From: an uncultured Dehalococcoidia bacterium
GTDB lineage: Bacteria; Chloroflexota; Dehalococcoidia; Lucifugimonadales; UBA3495
DNA: 64,000 nt
NCBI GenBank assembly: GCA_958296385.1
Contig: OY282494.1
Coordinates: 727,416-791,415 of the forward strand
Direction of reading: 5' to 3'
In this document: in pieces, positions 51,822 through 60,434 of the stretch
Layout: each line of letters begins with the position of its first letter
How positions within the stretch are numbered: the first letter of the stretch is position 1
Position numbers and translations under genes: made by a program
Notes under the pieces: generated by a model
The model's database searches: none
Told to the model about the DNA's origin: nothing
Seen by the model: the letters and a program-made list of their open reading frames with translations, nothing else

Positions 51822-53012
51822 TCAATCCGCGCGCCGGTAGTGCATTGCGCCCGCCGGCAACACCAGTCCTTGTAGTTCCAGCATCGTCAGCAGCCCGCTG
51901 ACTTGACTGATTGGTTGCCCGCTCAGTCGCACCAAATCATCTATGTGCGTCGGTTCAGCCGTCAAGTGGCGGTACAGTTCCGCCTCATCCGGGTCATCGG
52001 GTTCATCCGAACCCGCATACTCCATAACTGCCGGCTGTTCCGATTGCGTCGGATGACTTGTCCTGATTTCGCCGGCCGGGGCAGCTTGCCGGTCGGCCAT
52101 ATCCAGCGGCAATTGCTCCGGGCGATTTTCGAGTCCTATCTCCGTTAATATATCACTAACCTCGGTAACCAGCTTGGCGCCCTCGCGGATTAGCCGATTG
52201 GTGAGCTTGCTGGCCTCCGAGTACACGCTGCCGGGGACGCAGAATATCTCCCGGTTCTGCTCCAGCGCATGATACACCGTCCAGCGCGTGCCGCTGGTTT
52301 CGCCGGCCTCCGTAACCAGCGTCCCCAGCGTCATCCCGCTGATGATGCGGTTGCGGCGGGGGAAGTTGGACGCCTCCGGACGCACGCCCAGCGCAAATTC
52401 GCTAACCAGCGCCCCGCCGGAACTGACGATGCGCTGCGCCAGTTGGCGATGTTCGCTGGGGTACACCATGTCCAGCCCGTTGCCCAGCACGGCTATCGTT
52501 CGCCCGCCGGCGTCCAGCGTAGCGGCGTGGGCCCGGGCGTCAATCCCCAGCGCCAGGCCGCTCACCACCGTAACGCCCCGGACGGCCAGGGCCCGGCACA
52601 GCTCGCCGGTAATGCGCCGGCCGTAATCCGTGGGCCGTCTGGTGCCGACCACGCCCACCGATTGCGCGTCCTCCGGCAGCAGCCGCCCCCGCACGTAGAG
52701 CACCGGCGGCGCATCGGCCGTTTCCAGCAGCAGCCGGGGGTAGGCGTCATCACGCCAGGTCAGCGCCGCCACCCCGCAATTCGCCAGCTTTTCCAGCTCG
52801 GTTGCCGGATCGGTAGAATCCCGCGCGGCAACCACCGCCTGGGCAACCTTGCCCCCGATGCCGGCGGCCCGCAGTTCACGGGCCGGCGCGTGCCACGCTT
52901 TGGCCAGGTCGCCGTCAAAGTGCGTTTCCAACAGGCGAAACCGGGCCGCGCCCAAACGCGGCACCTGGCTCAACGCCACCCAACAGCCCAAATCATCACA
53001 CGCTGCAATCAC
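51822..53012 (-). CDS. dprA: DNA processing protein DprA
   Basis: Predicted 396 aa from a GTG at 53012, chosen because the N-terminal DprA helical region begins here and a promoter ends 7 bases upstream; an open frame extends further but looks unrelated. DprA loads RecA on incoming single-stranded DNA in transformation. VGVVGTRRPTDYGRR, SGLALGIDARAHAATL, VLGNGLDMVYPSEH, GALVSEFALG and PRRNRIISGMT are the Rossmann-fold signatures; the C-terminal winged helix (EAELYRHLTAEPTHIDDLV) is preserved. It heads dprA-topA-xer-aroQ-efp-xseA-xseB. Confidence 0.93.
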   Translation of the reverse strand: MIAACDDLGCWVALSQVPRLGAARFRLLETHFDGDLAKAWHAPARELRAAGIGGKVAQAVVAARDSTDPATELEKLANCGVAALTWRDDAYPRLLLETADAPPVLYVRGRLLPEDAQSVGVVGTRRPTDYGRRITGELCRALAVRGVTVVSGLALGIDARAHAATLDAGGRTIAVLGNGLDMVYPSEHRQLAQRIVSSGGALVSEFALGVRPEASNFPRRNRIISGMTLGTLVTEAGETSGTRWTVYHALEQNREIFCVPGSVYSEASKLTNRLIREGAKLVTEVSDILTEIGLENRPEQLPLDMADRQAAPAGEIRTSHPTQSEQPAVMEYAGSDEPDDPDEAELYRHLTAEPTHIDDLVRLSGQPISQVSGLLTMLELQGLVLPAGAMHYRRAD

Positions 53013-53019
53013 GGCGCCG

Positions 53020-53049
53020 ATTTTAGCACACGCCCAAAATCGCAAACAA
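53020..53049 (-). promoter_or_regulatory. promoter of dprA giving a leaderless mRNA
   Basis: On the minus strand TTGTTT (53044-53049), an 18-bp spacer and TAAAAT (53020-53025). The -10 box ends 7 bases before the GTG, so transcription should start at or beside the start codon. Confidence 0.5.
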
Positions 53050-53087
53050 CGCCAAAATGTCACCACCTGACGCCTTTTCGCCATCGC

Positions 53088-53116
53088 TTGCCCCGGCCTG
53101 TGCCGTCGGATAGTAT
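53088..53116 (+). promoter_or_regulatory. sigma70-like promoter of the GMC oxidoreductase gene
   Basis: TTGCCC (53088-53093), 17-bp spacer, TAGTAT (53111-53116); the leader to the ATG at 53175 is about 50 bases and includes AGGAGG. Confidence 0.5.
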
Positions 53117-53174
53117 GGCGGCGATGCTTGCAAACATTGATTGATTCCGGTTCACTGATTAGAAGGAGGTTCTG

Positions 53175-54719
53175 ATGCGCTACGATTACATCGTGGTAGG
53201 AGCCGGTTCCGCCGGGGGCACTATCGCCACCCGCCTGTCCGAGGACTCCGACAAGACGGTTCTGCTGCTGGAGGCCGGGCCCGATTATCCCGATTTCAAC
53301 CATCTGCCCGACGACCTTAAGTTGGGCAACAACGTGTTCTTTTCGGCTTACGGCCCGCACAGCTGGGCTTACAGCGCGCGGGTTACCGCCCAGCAAACCG
53401 ACCTGGTAATTCCCAGGGGCAAGGCTACCGGCGGCTCATCGGCCATCAACGGGCAGGTGCTTTACCGGGGCATCCCCGAGGATTACGACCGTTGGGCCGA
53501 GTGGGGCAACGACGAGTGGGGCTATACCGGCGTGCTGCCCTTTTTCCGCCGGATGGAGAACGACCACGACTTTCAGGACGACTGGCACGGCACCGATGGC
53601 CCAATCCCGGTGCGGCGCTATCGCCCCGACGAGTGGCTGCCCCATTCCGGCGCTTTCAAGGCCGCCTGCGTTGCCCTGGGGTTCAACGACGACCCCGACC
53701 AGAATCATCCCGAATCCACCGGCATATCGCCCCGGGCCCGCAACACGCTGGACGGCGTCCGCATCAGCACCGCGCTGGCCTATCTCAACCTGGCCCGCCA
53801 CCGCCTCAACCTCACCATCCGGGCCAACGTGCAGGCTTGCCGGGTGGTGTTTGACGGCAACCGGGCCGTAGGCGTTGCAGTGGAAAGCAGCGGCGAGCGG
53901 TTCACCGTAGAGGGCAGCGAAATCATCGTCAGCAGCGGCGCCATCGCCTCGCCCCAACTGCTGCTGCTCTCCGGCATCGGCCCGGCCGACCATCTCCGGG
54001 AAGTAGGCATCCCGGTAGTTCACGAGCTGCCGGGCGTCGGGCAGAACCTCCGCGACCATCCCTCTGCCTGCGTCCTGTTCCGGGCCGCCGGCGACCGCCC
54101 CGACGTCCAGGCCGCCGCCATCCAGGTGGGCCTGCGCTACACCGTCGCGGATTCCTACCTCCGCAACGATATGCAGATTACCCCCCTGCTGATGACGTCC
54201 GAACACCGGCCGGCGCAGGTCGTCATTGACGACGACGAGAATTACATCGGCATCAGCGCCAGCCTGCAACTGGCCCTGGGCAAAGGCGAACTGCGCCTCA
54301 AGTCCAACGACCCGCTGGAATACCCCTACCTGGACTACAACTACTATCAGGAGCCTTTCGACCTGGAACGGATGCGCAAGGCCATCCGCACCTGCATCGA
54401 GATTGGGGAGCACGGCGCCTACCGGGAAATCCTGCTGGACAGAGTGAACCCGGTAGATTCGGAGATAGCCTCCGATGCCGCATTGGACGACTGGCTGATG
54501 CGCAACTCCGGCACCTCGCACCACGTATCCGGCACCTGCAAGATGGGCCCGGCCAGCGACGATATGGCCGTCGTCAACCAGCACGGCCAAATCCACGGCC
54601 TGGAGCACATCCGCGTCGCCGATGCCTCCGTAATGCCCGACTGCATCCGCGCCAACACCAACGCCACCACCATAATGATTGGCGAGAAAATCGCCGACTA
54701 CATCCGCAGCGGCCGCTAA
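53175..54719 (+). CDS. GMC-family FAD-dependent oxidoreductase
   Basis: 514 aa. Glucose-methanol-choline oxidoreductase, nearest in layout to choline/alcohol dehydrogenases. The FAD-binding start is YIVVGAGSAGGTIATRLSED; GMC signature 1 is ATGGSSAINGQVLYRG and signature 2 VSSGAIASPQLLLLSGIGP. The catalytic histidine pair region is GTSHHVSGTCKMG near residue 455, and the C-terminus has NTNATTIMIGEKIADYI, with Asn where some members have a second His. No signal peptide. Single-gene transcription unit with its own promoter and terminator; substrate unknown. Confidence 0.92.
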   Translation: MRYDYIVVGAGSAGGTIATRLSEDSDKTVLLLEAGPDYPDFNHLPDDLKLGNNVFFSAYGPHSWAYSARVTAQQTDLVIPRGKATGGSSAINGQVLYRGIPEDYDRWAEWGNDEWGYTGVLPFFRRMENDHDFQDDWHGTDGPIPVRRYRPDEWLPHSGAFKAACVALGFNDDPDQNHPESTGISPRARNTLDGVRISTALAYLNLARHRLNLTIRANVQACRVVFDGNRAVGVAVESSGERFTVEGSEIIVSSGAIASPQLLLLSGIGPADHLREVGIPVVHELPGVGQNLRDHPSACVLFRAAGDRPDVQAAAIQVGLRYTVADSYLRNDMQITPLLMTSEHRPAQVVIDDDENYIGISASLQLALGKGELRLKSNDPLEYPYLDYNYYQEPFDLERMRKAIRTCIEIGEHGAYREILLDRVNPVDSEIASDAALDDWLMRNSGTSHHVSGTCKMGPASDDMAVVNQHGQIHGLEHIRVADASVMPDCIRANTNATTIMIGEKIADYIRSGR

Positions 54720-54741
54720 CCTCCCCGGCACCCGTCAAAAG

Positions 54742-54785
54742 AACCCGCCGGCATCCTTACCCGGACGCCGGCGGGTTTCGTCTTT
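54742..54785 (+). terminator. intrinsic terminator of the GMC oxidoreductase gene
   Basis: An 11-bp perfect stem, AACCCGCCGGC (54742-54752) with GCCGGCGGGTT (54767-54777), followed by TCGTCTTT. It separates this gene from the convergent lactonase. Confidence 0.85.
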
Positions 54786-54818
54786 GCGACGTCAGCCGCC
54801 GGCTCACCGGCCGCCGTA

Positions 54819-55742
54819 TCAGATAATGCGCGGCACGGCAACCCCCGGTATGTTGACCCGCACGCGCCCCAATTCCTCAAAGGTGGTGATGTACAGCGTG
54901 CGCCAGTCCCCGCCGCCAAACCCAACGTTGGTAGCGCGCCGTCCCTCACCGAGCGGTATCGTGCCCAAATGCCGCCCGTCCGGAGCGATAATCCAGACGC
55001 CGCCCGGCCCGGTGCTGTAAATGTTCCCCTCCAAGTCGCACTTCATCCCGTCCGGCACGCCGGGCCGCGCGTCGGCCAGCCCGCAAAGCAGCCGCCCGTT
55101 CTCAATCCCCCCGTCCGCCCTGACGTCCCACGCCTTGATGAGGCCCACCCGCGAATCATTGACGTACAGGATGCTTTCGCCGGGCGAGAAACAAAGGCCG
55201 TTCGGCCCCACGTATTCGTCGCCGTCGGCCAGCAGTTGAATATCGGACAAATCCGGCGCCACCCGGTACACGCCGGGAAACCCCAGCTCCATACCCGGGT
55301 AAGTATCCCGGTACGGGTCCGTAAAGTAGATGGCGCCATCCGACTTAACCACCAAATCGTTGGGGCGGTTAAGCCGCTTGCCGTCGTAGCGGTCGGCAAC
55401 CACCGTGATACTGCCGTCGGCCTCTTGACGGGTAACCCGGCGGGCGTCGTGTTCGCAGGCCAGCAGCCGCCCTTGCGGGTCCCGCGTCAAACCGTTGGCC
55501 TCGTTAGTGCCTTGCTGATACACCGACAGCCCATCAGCGTCGTCGTAGCGCATCCGCCGGTTCTGCCCAATGTCGCTGAACAGCAGATACCCCGCCTCCT
55601 GAATCCAAACCGGCCCCTCTGCCGGCCACCAGGGCACGCCCAGCGCGGAGCCATCGCCGCCAAACCCGCCGGCCAGCCATTCCACGTCCTGCCCCAGGTC
55701 AATTATCCGCTCCAAACGCGGAGCCACTTGCTCAATTGGCAT
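54819..55742 (-). CDS. SMP-30/gluconolactonase family protein
   Basis: 307 aa six-bladed propeller. Metal ligands expected of the family are visible: Glu in PAEGPVWIQE, Asn in RLNRPNDLVV, Asn in GPNGLCFSPGE and Asp in PGVPDGMKCD. These enzymes hydrolyse sugar lactones (gluconolactone, xylonolactone) with a divalent metal. GAGAGG lies 7 bases before the ATG. The convergent GMC oxidoreductase could make a lactone substrate for it, which would pair the two functionally, but this is inference. Confidence 0.9.
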   Translation of the reverse strand: MPIEQVAPRLERIIDLGQDVEWLAGGFGGDGSALGVPWWPAEGPVWIQEAGYLLFSDIGQNRRMRYDDADGLSVYQQGTNEANGLTRDPQGRLLACEHDARRVTRQEADGSITVVADRYDGKRLNRPNDLVVKSDGAIYFTDPYRDTYPGMELGFPGVYRVAPDLSDIQLLADGDEYVGPNGLCFSPGESILYVNDSRVGLIKAWDVRADGGIENGRLLCGLADARPGVPDGMKCDLEGNIYSTGPGGVWIIAPDGRHLGTIPLGEGRRATNVGFGGGDWRTLYITTFEELGRVRVNIPGVAVPRII

Positions 55743-55768
55743 AGTCGCTGCCTCTCAAATTGCTGCGG

Positions 55769-56947
55769 TTAGTCCTCAAATAAAGTGTTCTCCCAGGCTT
55801 TCTGCACCGCCTCGGCAAGGTGGCTGACGTGAACGGCCACTGCGGAGCTGCCCCGCCGGTCGGCCGCGTACAGCAGCCCGACAACCTCCCCGTCAGCATT
55901 CAGCACCGGCCCACCGGAATCCCCCGGTATGCCCGCCGCTGAGAACGTGAACTTCTCCGTGGCGTAGGCAACGGTACAGTTGCGGCAATTATCCGCGAAC
56001 GCGCCGATTTCGGTGATTTCACCCCGCTCGCCGTCGGCGTGTCCGATACCCTCGTTAGTCCACAACCGCTGGAAACTGATGCTGCCGTAGCCGTAGGCAG
56101 TAACCGTATCGCCGATGGCAACCGATTCCGGGTCAGCCAGTCGCAGCGGCTCCCCCTCCGGCGCAATACCCCCGGCGGAAAGAATGGCGATGTCGGCCGC
56201 CGGATTCTCGTACAGTATCTTGGAACCGATTGCATCCTGCCGGCTGCGGATGCGAACCTGTTTGGAGTTGCTAACCCGCCAGTGCCCCACTTGCTCAGTA
56301 TTGGCCGGCTGTTCCGGCACGTCAACGTAGTACGAATCAATGACGTGGTAGTTGGTGAATACAAAGCGCGCGTCATCCTTCCAGCCAACAACCCACCCGG
56401 TGCCGCTGCTGACCGTAACCGGAACCGGATTCCTCCACCGCCACTTGTTGCCATTCCGGTCAACCCAAACCCGCTGCTCGTCCCACTGAATCTCAATCTG
56501 CACCACCGAACCCTTGATGCTGTCAAATACTGCCGGCCAGGGATCCGGCGTAGCAGTAGGCACGGGCGTAGCCGTTGGAACCGGCGTGGCAGTAGGCGTT
56601 GGGGTTGGCGTGGGAGTAGGCGTCGGCGTGGGAGTAGGTGTTGCCGTCGGCGTTGGTGTAGGCGTTGGAGTCAGTGTCGCTGTGGGCGTTGGCGTTGCGG
56701 TAGGTTGCGGCGTTGGCGTTGGGGTGGGCTGCGCTGTTGGCGTCGGCGTTGGCCGGGGCGTGCTGGTTGGCGTTGGCGTGGCGGCCGGTTCCGGAACTGC
56801 GGTTGCCGTCCGTTCCAGCGTTTCAGCAGGCGCCGGCATCGGCATCACGCCGGCGCTCCCACTATCCGGCGTTCCGTCCGGCAGGCACCCGGCAACGACC
56901 GCCGCCACTATCACGAACATTATGGCGATAGCGAGGCCCTTGTTCAT
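55769..56947 (-). CDS. lipoprotein serine protease (trypsin-like, S1) with a Thr-Pro linker
   Basis: 392 aa. Signal peptide with lipobox ending VVAGC (Cys21), so it should be lipid-anchored outside the cytoplasmic membrane. Residues about 48-136 are a TP/TPTA-repeat linker that stands the catalytic domain off the membrane. The protease triad is visible: His in FTNYHVIDSYY, Asp in PAADIAILSA and Ser in GIPGDSGGPVLN. Two cysteines (NCRNC) may form a disulfide. No PDZ domain, unlike DegP/HtrA. It lies next to the DM13 gene on the same strand. Confidence 0.9.
   Translation of the reverse strand: MNKGLAIAIMFVIVAAVVAGCLPDGTPDSGSAGVMPMPAPAETLERTATAVPEPAATPTPTSTPRPTPTPTAQPTPTPTPQPTATPTPTATLTPTPTPTPTATPTPTPTPTPTPTPTPTATPVPTATPVPTATPDPWPAVFDSIKGSVVQIEIQWDEQRVWVDRNGNKWRWRNPVPVTVSSGTGWVVGWKDDARFVFTNYHVIDSYYVDVPEQPANTEQVGHWRVSNSKQVRIRSRQDAIGSKILYENPAADIAILSAGGIAPEGEPLRLADPESVAIGDTVTAYGYGSISFQRLWTNEGIGHADGERGEITEIGAFADNCRNCTVAYATEKFTFSAAGIPGDSGGPVLNADGEVVGLLYAADRRGSSAVAVHVSHLAEAVQKAWENTLFED
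56539..56806. repeat. Thr-Pro coding tandem repeat in the serine protease gene
   Basis: About 270 bp of short GTnGGn-type tandem units (as read on the plus strand) coding for the TPTPTP linker. Likely variable in length between strains. Confidence 0.85.
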
Positions 56948-56984
56948 AGCCCTACCGGCCGTCGGGAGCGTAAAATCTTATCGG

Positions 56985-57602
56985 TCAGGCGTCGGGCGGC
57001 GTCAGCGTTGCCACCGAAAATACCACCTGAAACGGCCGGCAGTAGATTACGACACTGCGGATTTCGTCCAGGTTCACGCTGTCCGGTATATCGTAGTTCT
57101 GCGACCCGGCGTTGCCTTTCAGCCGGGCCAGTTCCTCGTAGCCGCCGGCGTTCAGCCGGGAGCGGTCGGAGGGGTTGGGGATGTTTGCCAGCAGCACCCG
57201 CAAGTCCGGGCCGTTGGTAACCCGAAAGTCCTCCAGACGCAGCACGCTGCCGCCCTCTGCGCCCAAGTCGTATATCGTCGCCGTTCCCGAACCTCTATGG
57301 AATGCATCCGCGTCCTCAAAACTGCCGGCCAGCCGGGCCACCGGCATGGCCGACGGCGCCGCCCGTCCCGGCAGCTCCGGCATCGCCTCCACCACCGGCG
57401 ACGGCGCCGCCTCCACCGCCTCCTGCATCACCGCCTCCACCTGCGCCATCGTCATCCCCTGCGGCACCGCCGCCCGCGCCGCCAGCGGAAACTCCTCATT
57501 AACCGTCGTCGTAGAGACCAGCGGACTTAACAGATACCAGGCCAGCCAGCCAACGGGAATGATGGCCAGTATGACGATGGCGATAATAACGTAACGAATC
57601 AT
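56985..57602 (-). CDS. DM13-domain protein with an N-terminal membrane anchor
   Basis: 205 aa. One N-terminal hydrophobic segment (about residues 2-28, an uncleaved anchor) and a C-terminal DM13 domain of about 100 residues: AGSFEDADAFHRGSGTATIY, LRLEDFRVTNGPDLRVLLA, GSQNYDIPDSVNLDEIRSVV and VIYCRPFQVVFSVATL. DM13 domains are thought to bind redox cofactors or metals and contain a conserved cysteine, here in IYCRPF. Function unknown. It may share a transcript with the adjacent protease and SirB1-like genes. Confidence 0.85.
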   Translation of the reverse strand: MIRYVIIAIVILAIIPVGWLAWYLLSPLVSTTTVNEEFPLAARAAVPQGMTMAQVEAVMQEAVEAAPSPVVEAMPELPGRAAPSAMPVARLAGSFEDADAFHRGSGTATIYDLGAEGGSVLRLEDFRVTNGPDLRVLLANIPNPSDRSRLNAGGYEELARLKGNAGSQNYDIPDSVNLDEIRSVVIYCRPFQVVFSVATLTPPDA

Positions 57603-57628
57603 AGCTGCACCGTAAGGATTGGAGAGGA

Positions 57629-58468
57629 TTAGCCTTGCGTTCCCCGCAGACGTTCCAGGGCGTTTCGGACGGTAACGGCGTCTTCGGCTCCCGGCTTTGC
57701 CTCCAGATACGCCTCAAAATCCTCCGCAGATTGGCGATGATTGCCGGCTTTCAGATGCACCACGCCCCGATCCCGCTGCTCCTCCGGACGATCCGGTATC
57801 ACCGCCATTAGCGCGCCGATGGCGGTAACGCACTGGTCAAAGTCTTCCCGATCCCAGTAAATCGCCTTCAGGTTGCGCAGGATGCGGGCCAGTATCTCGC
57901 GCGGCGTTACCGGGTTCAGATGGTGCGCCTCCAGCCGCACCCGGTCGCCCGCCGAATCCCGCATCAAGGCGGCGCATTCGTCCTGATTCAGCAGCAGCCC
58001 GCCGTTGAAAGTGTCCACAAAGTAGTTGGGCTCATCCCGGTGGTTAATCAGAAAATGGCCGGGCATACCGATGCCCCGCACCGGCACGCCAATGCGCCGC
58101 CCAACCTCAATGCACAGCAGCGACAGCGTGATGGGAATACCCAGCCGTCGTTCCAGCACTTCGTTCAGGTACGAGTTGCGCGGGTCGTAGTAATCCTCTT
58201 GATTGCCCGTGAACCCAATCACGCCAAACAGCAAGTCGGTAATGGTATTCAGCTGCTGCAACGAAGTAGATTCGGCGCTCAGTCTTGACCCGGCCGCCTC
58301 GGCCATCCGGTCCAGGTTGCTCCGGTGCGCCTCGATGTCCGCGTTGGGATACTCCGTAGCCGCAATCAGCAGCGCGCCCAGCGACAGGTCAAAATCCCCG
58401 TTAACCCGGTCCGCCTCGGCGGATTCGGCCAGGCGGCCCAACTCCAAAATTGCGTCTGCTGCAAACAT
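57629..58468 (-). CDS. SirB1 family protein (transglutaminase-like fold with TPRs)
   Basis: 279 aa. The family signature is DPRNSYLNEVLERRLGIPIT, then LSLLCIEVGRRIGVPVRGI and GMPGHFLIN, followed by the expected DTFNGG. The transglutaminase-like core spans about 60-175; the C-terminal half (about 195-275) has TPR-like helices. E. coli SirB1/YchA is uncharacterised. Weak GGGAC site before the ATG. Lies between the DM13 gene and a small zinc-ribbon gene. Confidence 0.88.
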   Translation of the reverse strand: MFAADAILELGRLAESAEADRVNGDFDLSLGALLIAATEYPNADIEAHRSNLDRMAEAAGSRLSAESTSLQQLNTITDLLFGVIGFTGNQEDYYDPRNSYLNEVLERRLGIPITLSLLCIEVGRRIGVPVRGIGMPGHFLINHRDEPNYFVDTFNGGLLLNQDECAALMRDSAGDRVRLEAHHLNPVTPREILARILRNLKAIYWDREDFDQCVTAIGALMAVIPDRPEEQRDRGVVHLKAGNHRQSAEDFEAYLEAKPGAEDAVTVRNALERLRGTQG

Positions 58469-58485
58469 CGTTTCAGTCCCGCCCG

Positions 58486-58758
58486 CTAAGCATCTCGAGC
58501 GGCGGCCTTTCGCTGGCGAAACTCCGCCGCGCTGACGTCCTCCATCGGCGGGTTGCCGGGGTACGATGCCTGCTCCGCCAGCACCGTAGGCTCCCGGTCG
58601 GCAATGTCACGCACTTCGGGAACGTCGGCCTCGCAGTTCTCGCACCAGGCGAGTTCCCGCGTCATCAGGCGCATATTGTCCTTCTTGACGGTCAACGTGC
58701 CCATCTCGTAGCGGCAATGCCCGCACCGGCGCACAATGATAACTTCGTTGATGGGCAT
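58486..58758 (-). CDS. small zinc-ribbon protein
   Basis: 90 aa. Two CxxC pairs (VRRCGHCRYEMG and WCENCEAD) separated by about 27 residues form a probable zinc ribbon. The C-terminal half is charged and unstructured. No catalytic motif. GAGAGG lies 6 bases before the ATG. Sits 17 bases before the SirB1-like gene and 30 after the SDR gene, so probably co-transcribed; role unknown. Confidence 0.7.
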   Translation of the reverse strand: MPINEVIIVRRCGHCRYEMGTLTVKKDNMRLMTRELAWCENCEADVPEVRDIADREPTVLAEQASYPGNPPMEDVSAAEFRQRKAAARDA

Positions 58759-58788
58759 TTACGACCTCTCTATTCTCCGGCGCCGGCG

Positions 58789-59547
58789 CTACCGCGCGGT
58801 GAACCCGCCGTCCACCACCAGCTCGGCGCCCGTGATGTACGATGCGTCGTCGCTGGCCAGAAACAGCACGGCGTTAGCCACTTCCTCTTGACGCCCCTCC
58901 CGGCCCATTGGCACGTGTTCGTCCAGCATATCACTGCGCCCGGCCCGCACTTGCTCGGTAGGAATGTTGCCCATCATCGGCGGCATAAATCCGGGATGCA
59001 CCGAGTTAACCCGGATGTTCTGCTTTCCGTAGCGCACCGCCATTGCCTTGGTGAATATACGCACCGCCCCTTTGGACGCATTATACGCCGGATGCCCGCT
59101 GGTCATCCCCACCAGCCCGGCGATGGACGAGATGTTGACGATTGACCCGCCGCCGTCTTGCAGCATCCGGTTAATGGCGTGCTTGGTGCCCAGAAACACC
59201 CCGGTTGAGTTGATGTCCATTATGCGCGACCACGCCTCCAGGCTGTCGTCGTCCGGCACCGCCCGGCTGCTGATGCCGGCGTTGTTCACCAGAATATCCA
59301 GCCGCCCGAACCGCGCCACCGCCTCGGCTACCACGTTGGCCCAGGCATCCTCGCTGGTAACGTCGGTATGGACGAATACCGCCGCGCCGCCGGATTCGTT
59401 AATCTCCGCCTCCAGCCGCCGCCCGTCGTCGTCCCGAATATCGGCGATCACCACCCTGGCGCCCTCCGCCGCAAACAGCCGGGCCTCCACCGCGCCCATC
59501 CCGTGAGCGCCCCCGCTCACGATAGCCACCTTGCCATCCAGTCGCAT
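58789..59547 (-). CDS. short-chain dehydrogenase/reductase
   Basis: Predicted 252 aa, start at 59547 (MRLDGKVAIVSGG) with GGAGG 8 bases upstream; an ATG two codons earlier lies too close to the site. Classical SDR: VSGGAHGMGAVEARLFAAEG cofactor motif, D in VVIADIRD (prefers NAD), NNAG, catalytic Ser in VNISSIAG and Y-N-A-S-K (HPAYNASKGAVRIF). The C-terminus DGGFTAR is typical of 3-alpha/20-beta-hydroxysteroid-dehydrogenase-like members. Substrate not assignable. Confidence 0.9.
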   Translation of the reverse strand: MRLDGKVAIVSGGAHGMGAVEARLFAAEGARVVIADIRDDDGRRLEAEINESGGAAVFVHTDVTSEDAWANVVAEAVARFGRLDILVNNAGISSRAVPDDDSLEAWSRIMDINSTGVFLGTKHAINRMLQDGGGSIVNISSIAGLVGMTSGHPAYNASKGAVRIFTKAMAVRYGKQNIRVNSVHPGFMPPMMGNIPTEQVRAGRSDMLDEHVPMGREGRQEEVANAVLFLASDDASYITGAELVVDGGFTAR

Positions 59548-59862
59548 CGTCATCTCCTCCGGCGCGGCGCCCGCTGCAATCCGGGCCATAATCAATCCGC
59601 CGCAAATCGCCCCCAAGCATAACCGCACACGCCCCGCCATTCAACCACCGCCGCCCTTACTGCCACTACCCCCTAATGTCATTCTGAGCGTAGCGAAGAA
59701 TCTCGAAAGCGTAGCAACGGCGTTGCCCTCAAAGTGTGCCCTACGTCATCGAGATTCTTCGCTGCGCTCAGAATGACATTGGGGGAAACTAAACCACCTG
59801 AAACGCAACGCTGCCGCCGTCACTTACCGTCATCCAACCGACTGGTGTATGCTTGCATCACC
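59548..59862. other. 315-bp divergent intergenic region
   Basis: Contains a full copy of the hairpin repeat (59670-59785). A TTACCG-18-TATGCT pair (about 59823-59852) directly before the next ATG is a possible promoter. Nothing else recognised. Confidence 0.55.
59670..59785. repeat. dispersed hairpin (MITE-like) repeat, second locus
   Basis: Starts CCCCTAATGTCATTCTGAGCG and ends with its inverse CGCTCAGAATGACATTGGGG, about 117 bp overall. It matches the element at 35747-35863 along its length, including the centre. Confidence 0.85.
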
Positions 59863-60411
59863 ATGTACCAAGCCGCAGTATTCATCCATCTGGCCTCGGC
59901 AATCATCTGGATTGGCGGCAGCCTGTTCCTGGCCCTGGTGCTTATCCCGGTGCTGCGCCGGTTCACCCCGCCGCCGGGCCGGACGCCGGCGCCCACTGGC
60001 GGCCCGCCGCCGAGCGGCCCCCCTCCGGGGATGCTGGCCGCCGTTGCCCGCCGCTTTCGCGTCATCTCGTGGGTGTGCATCGTACTTCTGGTTGCCACCG
60101 GACTTTACATTCTGCCCACCCGCTACGGCATCGGATTCGGCGAGTTTTTCAGCCTGGGCGGGCATTTCGTCGGCACCTTGCAAGTCAAGGTCGTTCTGGT
60201 AGCCATCGTAATCTGGCTCAGCTTTATCCACGATTTCATCCTTGGCCCTTACGTCAACCGCCTGCTCGAGGCCGTGCAGTCCGGCGGCGCGCCGCATCCC
60301 CGTTTATCCCTGCTGCGGCGAACCATCATCTGGGTGGCCCGGATTAACCTCGCCCTTACCGTCATCATCGTTATCGTAGCCGTCACGATGACCCGTGGCG
60401 CCCCGGTATAA
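59863..60411 (+). CDS. small integral membrane protein (CopD/DUF2269-like)
   Basis: Predicted 182 aa from the ATG at 59863; an in-frame extension upstream would run into the repeat element. Four hydrophobic segments: about residues 6-30, 66-82, 106-128 and 157-177, with a Pro/Gly-rich loop (residues 36-58). The first reads FIHLASAIIWIGGSLFLALV, typical of CopD-like copper-resistance or haem-binding membrane domains; histidines in segments 1 and 3 (FIHLAS, GGHFVG, FIHDFI) could ligate haem or copper. The next gene encodes a small molybdopterin-binding protein, suggesting a membrane redox partner; the pairing is inferred. Confidence 0.7.
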   Translation: MYQAAVFIHLASAIIWIGGSLFLALVLIPVLRRFTPPPGRTPAPTGGPPPSGPPPGMLAAVARRFRVISWVCIVLLVATGLYILPTRYGIGFGEFFSLGGHFVGTLQVKVVLVAIVIWLSFIHDFILGPYVNRLLEAVQSGGAPHPRLSLLRRTIIWVARINLALTVIIVIVAVTMTRGAPV

Positions 60412-60434
60412 TCGCTTTCTTTTGAGGATGTCGG

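Noticed and set aside
56514-57530. Antisense frame with Gly-Val repeats opposite the serine protease
   Set aside because: The GVGVGV repeat is only the complement of the TPTP linker. No ribosome site or domain supports it.
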